64,000 bases of DNA from JAUVPB01 sp965223695 (GTDB lineage: Bacteria; Actinomycetota; Thermoleophilia; Gaiellales; Gaiellaceae), in assembly GCA_965223695.1 (NCBI GenBank), contig CBDCXJ010000023.1, forward strand, positions 225,845 through 289,844. The letters are read 5' to 3'. Both the position numbers and the translations under genes were made by a program. Numbering within the stretch: the first letter of the stretch is position 1; each line of letters opens with the position of its first letter. Below the pieces are notes generated by a model that saw only the letters and a list, made by a program, of their open reading frames with translations, made no database searches and had not been told where the DNA came from. Positions 27,161-34,824 of the stretch are shown piece by piece.

Positions 27161-28016
27161 CAGCCAGCTCCCTCGCCGACCTGCGCGCCGACCGCCCCTG
27201 CCGTCAGCTCCGATTCGCCTGTCGGGCGGATAGCGAGGCTTCCGGAGGGCTTCCGCTCGACCGTCGCGCCTAGTTCAATCACGACGGTCGTCGTGGGCGA
27301 CTCGATGAGCGCGGGGCCGCTCAGAGGTTTCTCGGGCTCGAGCGCGTCGAAGAGCCGCACGGCGGCGTCCACCTCGCCGGCGTCGCGGAAGTAGGCGCGC
27401 CTGGTGCCCCGTCCGGCTTGTGCGTCGCACGCTGCGCGAGGACTTGGCGGGCTTGCGTCTCGCGAAGCCGGCAGCGGACACGGGCGCGCCAGCCGACGAC
27501 CTCGACGGCGGACTCGGAGTCGTTGATCGCGAAGATCTCGTGGTGGCGCGCATGGAAGTCCTGGCGAAGCTGCTCGACGTCCGCGTGCGAGAACCGCTCG
27601 ACCTGCAGGGGCACCTCGATCTCCCAGTTCTGGTGCGGATAGCGAGCCTCGGCCGCCAGCTCGATCTGCGAGTCCAGCGAGCCGGTACCCGGGCCCTCGA
27701 TGAACTGGTTGCAGCGGTCGACGAGTCCTGCGAGCGTATTGTTGACTCCGTCCAGGTCGAAGTTCCGCGTCATTGTTGGATGGGTCGCACCGTAGTCAGC
27801 CATCAGATCCGACATGAGCGCGCCTGCGGCGCTCAGGACCGCGGCCGGCTCCGGAATGATCAGTAGCGGGCAGCCTAGCCGCCGCGCGATCGCGACGGCG
27901 TTCAGCCCGACGGCTCCACCCCCGCCGATCAGCACTGCGGTCCTGGGATCGATGCCCTGGTTCACCGTGATCTCCTCGATGGCGCGGGCCATGTGCTCCG
28001 TTGCCAGCTCGAGCAC
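27160..28016 (-). pseudogene. Hydantoinase A, C-terminal part
   Basis: The reverse strand encodes MARAIEEITVNQGIDPRTAV, LIGGGGAVGLNAVAIARRL and ADYGATHPTMTRNFDL, then after a one-base frameshift at a G run near 27390 RRAYFRDAGEVDAAVRLF and SGPALIESPTTTVVI. This is the last third of a HyuA/oxoprolinase alpha subunit, an ATP-dependent ring opener. The N-terminal two thirds are absent, and the break at about 28016 abuts an inverted hyuB piece. Confidence 0.78.
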
Positions 28017-28029
28017 CCGTCGCGTTACA

Positions 28030-28461
28030 GATCGCCGTGCTGAAATCGCCCTCGCTAACGATGATCGAGTGGGCGACGCGCGAGGATCGGCGGCGCGAGG
28101 GCCTCCGTGGGGCTATGCGGGCGGCCATGACTCGCTACCGAGCACGTTGGTCTACGCACCGGGGACAAGGGAGGAGCTCGACATCGGGATGATGGCGTCG
28201 AACGTCGCGATCAAGTCAGGCCGCCTGATCGAGTTCTGGGTGAGCGGAGGCGGCGGCTACGGTGACCCGAGGGAGCGACCCGCAGACTGGGTGCTCGACG
28301 ACGCCGTCGACGGGCTCCTGAGCCTGGAGGCTGCCCGGGACGTGTACGGCGTGGCCATCGAGCTGGTCGACGCTGACGCGGACGCGTACCGCATCGACGA
28401 CGAGGCGTCCGCCGTCCTGCGCCACCGCGTGGGTCACGCAAACGACGAGCCGCCGACGTAG
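28030..28461 (+). pseudogene. Hydantoinase B, C-terminal fragment, inverted
   Basis: The forward strand encodes PPWGYAGGHDSLPSTLVYAP, IKSGRLIEFWVSGGGGYGDP and LEAARDVYGVAIELVD, the end of a HyuB subunit, with a frameshift near 28095. It stands head-to-head with the hyuA remnant, the opposite of the usual order, so an inversion or fusion of two loci lies at about 28017-28030. Confidence 0.75.
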
Positions 28462-28490
28462 TGTGCGTCGTCGATGCTAGGCAGAATTCG

Positions 28491-28878
28491 ATGAGCGAGC
28501 AGGTCACGACTCTCCGTGATGCGAGGGCTTCGGCCCACGAGGAGCTCCTTGAGCTCGATCGATCGCACCTCGTACACGGCTACGCAACCCCAGCAGGAGG
28601 GGATCAGGAGCCCGCGATCTTCGTCGAGGGAAGCGGCGTGCGGCTCGGCGATCGATCTGGTTGCGGACGCGCGCAGCCGAGAGCCGTTCCCCGCCGAGCT
28701 TCTAGTGGGCGCGCGCGTCCTCGACGACCTCCGCCAGCGGCGCGTCCTGGCCAGGTCGATGGGTGACACGATGATCATCGGACCCTCGCTGGTTGCGAGC
28801 GCCAATGACGTCGACGAGATGGTCGATGCGCACGAACGCAGCATCGTGGCTGTCACAGCGGGCCTTGCGGGCGACTAA
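28491..28878 (+). pseudogene. Class III aminotransferase with a large internal deletion
   Basis: The start of the gene (ATG at 28491, then HEELLELDRSHLVHGYATP and FVEGSGVRLGD) is joined near 28655 in another frame to the end of the gene (LLVGARVLDDLRQRRVLARS and GDTMIIGPSLVASANDVDE). About 350 central residues, including the PLP lysine, are missing. It overlaps the DUF2848 start by one base. Confidence 0.7.
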
Positions 28879-29585
28879 TGGGTCAGACGCTCCAGCTTAT
28901 TGTGGACAGCGCAGAGGGGCAGCGCGAGCTCACGTTGGATGTCGCGCGCGTCTACAACATCGGGTTCACGATGCGTGACACCATGAAGATGCAGCGCCAT
29001 CTCGACGAACTCGAGAAGGAAGGTGTCTCCGTGGAGGCCCCCACGCGGCCTCCGATCATCTTCCCAATCAGCCCGTGGGCAACGCTCACCGCCGCCGAGA
29101 TCGAGGTGCAGGGCCCGAGGACGAGCGGCGAAATCGAGATCGTGACGATCGACGACGCCGGCGAGCTCTACGTCGGTGTCGGCAGCGATCAGACCGACCG
29201 CGCGCTCGAACAGTTCGATATTCCATGGGCCAAGCAGGTCGCGCCGAACGTGCTGGCGCCAACCGTCTGGCGGTGGGTCGACGTCGAGGGTCACTGGGAC
29301 GAGGTCACGCTGCAGAGCACGGTCGTCGACGGTGGCGAGCGCGTCGTCTATCAGCGCGCCGGCGTCGCGGAATTCTGGACACCGACCGACATGCTTGACA
29401 GCCTGCGCGACCGCACCACGCCCGTCGATGGCGCGCGGATCGTCTTCGGAGGCACCGTTGTCGCCGAGGGAGAGAGCATCCGTTACGGCCGCGAGTGGAC
29501 GCTGACGATGGATGACCCGGTGCTCGGCAGGCGCATCCAGCACGCGTACAGCGTCGCGGTTCTCGGCGAGGAGATCTCCCCGTAG
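28878..29585 (+). CDS. DUF2848 family protein
   Basis: An intact 235-aa protein: GQTLQLIVDSAEGQRELTL at the start, ARVYNIGFTMRD, IIFPISPWATLTAAEIEVQG and VGVGSDQTDRALE, all typical of DUF2848. The family is often found beside hydantoinase, aminotransferase and fumarylacetoacetate-hydrolase-like genes and may fold like the latter, but its function is not known. ATG start; no clear ribosome site. It is one of the few complete genes in this decayed stretch. Confidence 0.75.
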   Translation: MGQTLQLIVDSAEGQRELTLDVARVYNIGFTMRDTMKMQRHLDELEKEGVSVEAPTRPPIIFPISPWATLTAAEIEVQGPRTSGEIEIVTIDDAGELYVGVGSDQTDRALEQFDIPWAKQVAPNVLAPTVWRWVDVEGHWDEVTLQSTVVDGGERVVYQRAGVAEFWTPTDMLDSLRDRTTPVDGARIVFGGTVVAEGESIRYGREWTLTMDDPVLGRRIQHAYSVAVLGEEISP

Positions 29586-29699
29586 GGAGCGCTCAAGCTT
29601 TGCGTTATGGACGCCTGGGCCGGCCCCGGACCGTCCAGGCACGCTCGACGCAAGAGCGGGGCGACCTTGGGCCGAAACTCTGTAGGGGCCGGGCAAGCC

Positions 29700-30178
29700 G
29701 CGCCCCTACCACCGCCTTTACTCCATACGGCCTGGAGTTGGCGAGAGCCAGCGCGAGCCATATCTGCGGGCCGTACCGAATTCCGAACCTCCGGATCGAG
29801 CTGAAGGCCGTCTACACGAATACGATGATGTGCACCCCGTACCGGGGTGCGGGCCGTCCCCATGCCTGTTTCGTGGTAGAGCGCGTCCTCGACAAGCTCG
29901 CTCGTGAGCTCCGCATCGATCGGATCGAGATCCGGCGACGAAACTTCGTCCGACATGACGGGTTTCCGCACAGGCGTGAAGGGCTCGTCACGGTCGACGG
30001 CTTTACGGTCGCGCTGGACAGCGTGGACCACTCGAAGCAGCTCGACATGCTCCTGGAAGCGATCGAGTACGAGCGATTTCGCGAGGAGCAGGCTCAGGCC
30101 CGAAAGGAAGGGCGTTACGTCGGCTTTGGGCTCGCCTGCTACGTCGAGTCGACCGGGGGTGGTCCCTACGTACTCTAA
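29700..30178 (+). pseudogene. Internal fragment of a CoxL/xanthine dehydrogenase-type large subunit
   Basis: The frame shows HICGPYRIPNLRIELKAVYT, MCTPYRGAGRPHACFVVER and RIDRIEIRRRNFVRHD, then YVGFGLACYVESTGGGPY, which is the central segment of molybdenum hydroxylase large subunits. Both ends are missing. The preceding part of the frame (29600-29700) does not match. Confidence 0.7.
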
Positions 30179-30180
30179 CC

Positions 30181-30357
30181 CGGACGGTCCGCCGCACGCT
30201 GCCCGAGTGGATCGACGTATCGATCGGCCTGCAAGCGATCAAGCGAAGCGGTCTTCCGGACGACATCGCCGGGGCTGTCGTGTTCCTGTCCTCGGATGAA
30301 GCCGGTTTCATAATGGGACAAACGATCAACATCGACGGTGGCCAGGCGATGCATTGA
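30181..30357 (+). pseudogene. SDR-family dehydrogenase, 3' fragment
   Basis: An open frame without a start codon ends KRSGLPDDIAGAVVFLSS, then GFIMGQTINIDGGQAMH and stop. This is the standard C-terminus of short-chain dehydrogenases. It directly follows the molybdopterin fragment, so unrelated gene pieces have been joined here. Confidence 0.7.
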
Positions 30358-30572
30358 GAGCGATCTCGCGCCGGAAACCGACGCGGTGGACCTCTTCGGC
30401 TGTAGGAGAGACAAGGAGGAGCGACATGAATGACGCAACCCCAAGACCGCCAGTCGAGTCTCTGTCGGCAGAGCACGTGCTGCGAGCAGTCTCGCGTGTC
30501 GTCAAGACGGGGACAGGATCTACGACCTGAGGACTGCGGGCGCTGGCACGGCATGCCGTTAGCGCATCGGTC

Positions 30573-30839
30573 ATGCCCCCTTTCGCCGATCGTGATCTGC
30601 TCTCGCGGGTCGTGTTGGAGCGGATGCTTGCCGGCGTCTCGACGCGCCGCTACGCGCGAACGCAGGAGCCGGTCGGCACTGGCGTCGAGACCAAGGCGCG
30701 CTCGACGTCGAAGTCGTCGGTGTCGCGGGCGTTCGTTGAGCGCACCCGCGTGGCGCTTGAGGAGCTGATGAGCCGCCGCCTCGACGACGTCAGGCTGGCG
30801 GTGATGATGCTCGACGGGATCGAGCTGAAAGGGCGCACG
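30573..30839 (+). pseudogene. IS256-type (mutator) transposase fragment 1
   Basis: The frame reads RRYARTQEPVGTGVE, ARSTSKSSVSRAFVERT and LDDVRLAVMMLDGIE, the N-central part of IS256/mutator transposases up to the first catalytic Asp region. It ends at about codon 89, where cyclase sequence begins. Confidence 0.7.
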
Positions 30840-30938
30840 AACATCTCGCCTCCGAGCATGGGAGGGAACGAGGTTCATCTTCTCTACCTGAGCGAGCTCG
30901 ATGATCGGCTCCACGCACACCGGTACACACATCGATGC

Positions 30939-31020
30939 GAGTCGATGATCGAGATCTGCCGGCGCACCAGCCGCAACACCAAGCGCTGGCAATCCGGCGA
31001 GATGTGCCTGCGCTGGACAC
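30939..31020 (+). pseudogene. IS256-type transposase fragment 2
   Basis: The frame reads SMIEICRRTSRNTKRWQSG and EMCLRWT, the C-terminal conserved block of IS256-type transposases. About 100 bp of cyclase sequence separate it from fragment 1 in the same reading direction. Confidence 0.6.
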
Positions 31021-31650
31021 TGCGGGCGCTGGCCCTCGGATCATCGGCTACCACGACACTCGCACATCACGTGCGGCTCCGACAACCACTGGTTCGGCGG
31101 GGCCACGCCCGACAGGAATCTCGGCGACTTCGGCGTGCTGGCTCACGACGCGTCCTCGATTCCCCCGATCGTTACCCGCGGGGTGCTCGTCGACGTTGCG
31201 GGGGCCAAGGGCGTGGCCGCGCTCGAGGCACACTACGAGATCGACCGCGGTGAGATCGAGGACGTCCTCTCGCGTCAGGGCTCGAGAATCGAGTCGGGCG
31301 ACATCGTGCTCGTGCGTACCGGCTATCTCTCGGTCTGGCCTGATCCGGGCGACATGGAGAAGCATCGGCAGGCCGGAATCAACCGGGAGGCTGCCGAGTA
31401 TCTCATGGACATGGGTGCGGTCGCGGTGGGCGGTGACACTGAGGGGCTGGAGAACCAGCTGTCCAAGGTGCGGGGGAATCCCCTGCCCGTCCACGTTGCG
31501 ATGCTGATTGAGCGCGGCGTCCACATCCTCGAGATGGTCTACCTCGAGGACTTGGCGCGCGACGAAGTCTACGAGTTCTTGTTCGCGTGTCTACCGCTGA
31601 AGATTCGCGGGGCAACTGGCTCGATGGTCCGCCCGGTGGCGATTGCCTGA

Positions 31651-32086
31651 GCTCGACCGGCTGCTCACGCACCGCACGTCGATGGGTAGGATGGTCTCAA
31701 GAGCGGCCACGCAGGGGTGATGTTCGCCGCCGCACTAGAGCCTTCATTACGGCGGCGCTGCGAGCGCTGGCAGCAGAAGCGACGCATGCCTTCGTTGTTA
31801 CGCGCGTAACGACTCTACCGAGACGCGGCCGCCGCGAGCTGGTCCGGTACACCGTTGAGGGACGTGACGTCGGGGTGCGACACGACGTGGCTTGGGGTGC
31901 GTCTGGCTCGAGTAGCGAACGCGGGCGCACACGCGACACACGAAGAACAGATCAACGAGGAACAGCCGACGCGAGCGACGCGCGCACGGCCGCCGCACAC
32001 AGTGAAACCAGAACCGGTGATCCACCCTGGGTTTCTTGGAGGCTCCGATCCCGGGGTTTTGTTGGGAGATAGGAGATGCTCCTGCG
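31651..32086. other. Gap before IS3 orfA
   Basis: I see no supported gene. The last 70 bases probably include the left part of the IS3-like element whose orfA follows; its end could not be fixed by inverted repeats. Confidence 0.4.
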
Positions 32087-32395
32087 ATGGCGAGACCGAG
32101 GAAGTATTCCGATGAGTTGCGTGAGCGGGCGGTGCGGCTCGTGTTCGAGTCGAAGCGCCCGATAGCGCATGTTGCCCAGGATCTCGGGGTTCACAAGGAG
32201 TCGCTGCGTACCTGGGTGCGTCAGGCCGAGGCCGACAACGGCCGCAGGCGTGATCTGCTGAGTAGCGAGGAGCGTGTAGAGCTGAAACGGCTCCGTAAAG
32301 AGAATGCGGAGTTGAAGCGGGCGAACGCGATCTTGAAGGACGCGTCCGTGTATTTTGCAACGGAGCTCGACCCGACCCGGCGAAAAGGCGGCTAG
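32087..32395 (+). pseudogene. Lone IS3-family orfA, element truncated
   Basis: The 102-aa protein (ARPRKYSDELRERAVRLVFE, LGVHKESLRTWVRQAEAD, ERVELKRLRKENAELKRANA) is a complete HTH plus leucine-zipper OrfA. The orfB that should follow by frameshift at the A-rich slippage site is absent: the end runs straight into the F420-type gene on the other strand. It could still act as a DNA-binding inhibitor but not transpose alone. Confidence 0.8.
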
Positions 32396-32826
32396 CGGCG
32401 CTCGAGCACCAGCACCGGGATCTTGCGGTCAGTGACCTCTTCATAGGCCGCGTAGTCCGGGTGGATCGCGACCAGCTTGTTCCACAGCTCGTCGCGCTCC
32501 TCACCCTCGGTCACGCGTGCCTCGACATTGTGGACGTGCTTGCCCAGCCGCAGCTTTGCCAACGGATTCGCCATCAGGTTGTGGTACCAGCCGGGCGCGT
32601 AGTCATGACCGCTGTTGCTCGCGGTGACCACCCAGCCCGTCGGGTGCTCGAGTGCGATCAGCGGGCTCTCGCGCTTTCTGCGGGTCTTGCGACCTGTGGT
32701 GCCGAGGATGACGATGTGACCGCCCTCGATCTTCCCGCCGATCCGGCCACGCGAGAGCTTGTACATCACCCGATGCAAACCGGTGAAGATCTTGCTGAAC
32801 GTCGGGTCGTACTGCGTCTTTGCCAC
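32392..32826 (-). CDS. Deazaflavin (F420)-dependent nitroreductase family protein
   Basis: A 144-aa protein of the Ddn/FDR-type split-barrel family: GHIVILGTTGRKTRRKRESP, then VVTASNSGHDYAPGWYHNLM (the PGWYHNL motif) and KIPVLVLERR at the end. It binds coenzyme F420 and reduces quinones or nitro compounds in characterised relatives. GTG at 32826 with GGGGAG upstream was chosen; the longer frame overlaps the SDR gene. It is the second gene of an operon with the SDR, 41 bp apart. Confidence 0.82.
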   Translation of the reverse strand: MAKTQYDPTFSKIFTGLHRVMYKLSRGRIGGKIEGGHIVILGTTGRKTRRKRESPLIALEHPTGWVVTASNSGHDYAPGWYHNLMANPLAKLRLGKHVHNVEARVTEGEERDELWNKLVAIHPDYAAYEEVTDRKIPVLVLERR

Positions 32827-32867
32827 CCGATGCGCTCCCCTGCCGTGACGCGTCCGGCCCTCGAGGC

Positions 32868-33641
32868 CTAGGCCAGCGAGAGCGACACGCCACCGTCCAC
32901 GGTGATCACCTGTCCGGTCAGGTAGGACGCCTCGTCGCTTGCGAGGAAGTGGAAGACGGCCGCGATCTCCTCGGGCCGCCCGTTGCGGCCGACCGGCACG
33001 GTCGGGCCGAACATGTCGAGGCCATCCGGCCCGAGCGAGTTCACCTCGTCGAGCGTCTGTGGAGTCACGATCACGCCGGGGGCGATCCCGTTCACGGTGA
33101 TCCCATGCGGCGCGACCTCGACGGCGAGGCCTCGAATCATGCCCTTGACGCCGGCTTTCGACGCCGTGTAGTGGACGTGCTGGGGCCAGCCCTGGACGCT
33201 GCCCGCGATCGAACTCGTCGCCATCAGGCGCCCGCTCTTCTGCTCGATCATGTGCGGCAGGGCGGCGCGGAAGCAGCGGAACACGCCGAGGAGGTTGATC
33301 TCCATGAGCTGGTTCCAGCGCTCGTCGTCGAGCTCGGGCGAGGGAACGTCGCGGGCAATTGCAGCATTGGCGACGACGGCGTCGATCTTGCCGAAGCTCT
33401 CGACGCACGAGGCCACCCACTGCGCGACGTCGTCGGTGTTCGCGACGTCACCCTCCACGACAACGACCTTGCGGCCGGCGGCCTTGACCGCATCGGCCGT
33501 CGGGCCGATGTCGTGCGGATCACCCGGGTACCAGGCGATCACCAGATCGGCGCCCGACGCGGCGAAGCGCTTGGCGGTCTCGGCGCCGATGCCTGACGCG
33601 GCGCCTGTGATGAGAGCCGCCTTGCCTTCGAGGCTGAACAC
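32868..33641 (-). CDS. Short-chain dehydrogenase/reductase
   Basis: This 257-aa classical SDR has ALITGAASGIGAETAKRFA (cofactor Gly motif), VVANAAIAR (NAG-like), SSIAG with YTASKAGVKGMIRGLAVE (Ser, Tyr, Lys) and YLTGQVITVDGG at the end. It uses NAD(P) to oxidise or reduce an unknown alcohol/ketone. Homology begins at the GTG at 33641, and a TATCGT element seven bases upstream suggests a leaderless transcript. Confidence 0.87.
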   Translation of the reverse strand: MFSLEGKAALITGAASGIGAETAKRFAASGADLVIAWYPGDPHDIGPTADAVKAAGRKVVVVEGDVANTDDVAQWVASCVESFGKIDAVVANAAIARDVPSPELDDERWNQLMEINLLGVFRCFRAALPHMIEQKSGRLMATSSIAGSVQGWPQHVHYTASKAGVKGMIRGLAVEVAPHGITVNGIAPGVIVTPQTLDEVNSLGPDGLDMFGPTVPVGRNGRPEEIAAVFHFLASDEASYLTGQVITVDGGVSLSLA

Positions 33642-33648
33642 GAGCCGG

Positions 33649-33654
33649 ACGATA
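33649..33654 (-). promoter_or_regulatory. -10 element of a leaderless promoter (SDR)
   Basis: TATCGT on the reverse strand lies seven bases before the SDR GTG, without a ribosome site. Confidence 0.4.
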
Positions 33655-33731
33655 ACGGTTGGCCGGGCCCTGGTGCAGGTCGGTGGGCCGTCGCGCGGCC
33701 CATCCACGCGAGCGCACGCGGTCACGCGCGG

Positions 33732-33771
33732 TTCTTAGGAGATTCTGAGACGCCTCTTCATCTCTTCTCAG
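33732..33771 (+). promoter_or_regulatory. Four heptamers at 11-bp spacing (response-regulator site)
   Basis: TTCTTAG (33732), TTCTGAG (33743), CTCTTCA (33754) and TTCTCAG (33765) repeat every 11 bp, the geometry of OmpR/PhoB-type regulators binding as tandem dimers. The block ends 81 bp before the secreted-protein gene. Confidence 0.55.
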
Positions 33772-33852
33772 GACGCGGTGGTGAGATGAGGTTCGAGCAA
33801 GCAACCAGGGCCGCCGGATCGCCCAGCAGCCCGCAGAGACAAGGAGAGAAAC

Positions 33853-34635
33853 GTGAAGCTCATCAGCCGCAAGACCGTCGCAATCGGAGCCGCCTCACTG
33901 GCCGTGATGGTCGGCGCCGGAAGCGCCCTCGCGCTCGGCACCCAGGCCGACAGCGAGGCAATCCTCGGCGACGTGGCGACGAGCCTCGGCGTCGAGCAGG
34001 AAGCGCTCGAGGACGCCATCCGCGACGCCCAGGTCAACCGCGTCGACGAGGCCGTCGCCGACGGTGAGATCACCGAGGAGCGCGCCACCCAGCTGCGCGA
34101 GCGCATCGAGTCGGCAGAGACGCCGCTGCTCGGCGGCCGGCGCGGCCACGGGCATCACGGCCATCACGGCCATGGCAAGGGCTTCGGTGGCCCGCGCGCC
34201 GCACTCGAGCCCGCAGCCGAGGTCCTCGGCCTGAGCGCCGAGGAGCTCCGCGAGATGCTGCCAGGAACCTCGCTCTCGGCGATTGCCGAGGAGCAGGGCG
34301 TCGCTGTCGCCGATCTCGAGGCGGCAATCGTCGCCGCCGGCCAGGAGCGACTCGATGAGGCCGTCGCCAACGGGCGGATCGACGCCGAGCGCGCGGCCGA
34401 GCTGAGCGATCGCATCGCCGAGCGCGCGGGCGACATCGTCGAGCGCACCATCCCCGAGGATGGCTTCGATCGCGGTGGCAAGCGCGGATTCTTCCGCGGC
34501 GGCCCTGGCGGCCCGAACGGCCCCGGTGGCCCCGGCCTCGGCTTCGGCCCGAACGGCCCGGGTGGCCCCGGCGCCGACGGCTTCATCCCCGCGCCGGCAC
34601 CCTCCGCTGACAGCGAGGAGGACGTCCAGCTCTAA
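33853..34635 (+). CDS. Secreted protein with helical repeats, His-rich and Gly/Pro-rich segments
   Basis: The 260-aa protein begins with a signal peptide (KLISRKTVAIGAASLAVMVG, cleavage near ALA at about 28). It has two related helical modules that each combine LGxxxEALxDAI or LGLSAEELREML with a second pair of helices (residues 38-90 and 115-195). Between them lies a His-rich loop RRGHGHHGHHGHGKG. The C-terminal 60 residues are Gly/Pro/Asn-rich. It is exported and may bind a divalent metal through the His loop; no enzyme motif is seen. The GTG start has AAGGAG upstream. The four heptamers in front imply control by a two-component system. Confidence 0.7.
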   Translation: MKLISRKTVAIGAASLAVMVGAGSALALGTQADSEAILGDVATSLGVEQEALEDAIRDAQVNRVDEAVADGEITEERATQLRERIESAETPLLGGRRGHGHHGHHGHGKGFGGPRAALEPAAEVLGLSAEELREMLPGTSLSAIAEEQGVAVADLEAAIVAAGQERLDEAVANGRIDAERAAELSDRIAERAGDIVERTIPEDGFDRGGKRGFFRGGPGGPNGPGGPGLGFGPNGPGGPGADGFIPAPAPSADSEEDVQL

Positions 34636-34732
34636 CCACGCCCTTCCCCTTCCCCGTCCCCTCCCCCGTTTCCCGCGCGGCTCGCGCGTGCCCGCCACAC
34701 CTCCCGGGCGAGAGCACACGAGCCAGCGTTCA

Positions 34733-34765
34733 GCGGCCCGGGCCGGCATCTGCCGCCCGGGCCGC
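34733..34765. terminator. Strong bidirectional hairpin between convergent genes
   Basis: GCGGCCCGGG and CCCGGGCCGC make a perfect 10-bp stem, and the loop itself can pair (CGGCA/TGCCG). It lies between the secreted-protein gene and the GGDEF-EAL gene. Confidence 0.6.
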
Positions 34766-34824
34766 GGCAGTTCTAGGCAGCGGCACGCAGATCGCGAGTG
34801 CGCGCCGCCTAGGCCGGCGCGACG

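Larger units (their letters stand above)
30426..31650 (+). pseudogene. Cyclase-family (kynurenine formamidase-like) gene interrupted by IS256 pieces
   Basis: The gene starts with AAGGAGG and ATG at 30426 and soon reaches the family's RIYDL motif (out of frame near 30520). Cyclase sequence returns at about 30840-30938, with MIGSTHTGTHIDA (metal-binding HxGTHxD). It resumes at about 31057 with HITCGSDNHWFGG and runs intact to 31650 (DASSIPPIVTRGVLVDVA, DIVLVRTGYL, GNPLPVHVAMLIERG). Two transposase fragments separate the parts. When whole it would be a metal-dependent amide hydrolase. A 15-bp direct repeat (ACTGCGGGCGCTGGC at 30533 and 31019) flanks the disrupted block. Confidence 0.72.
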
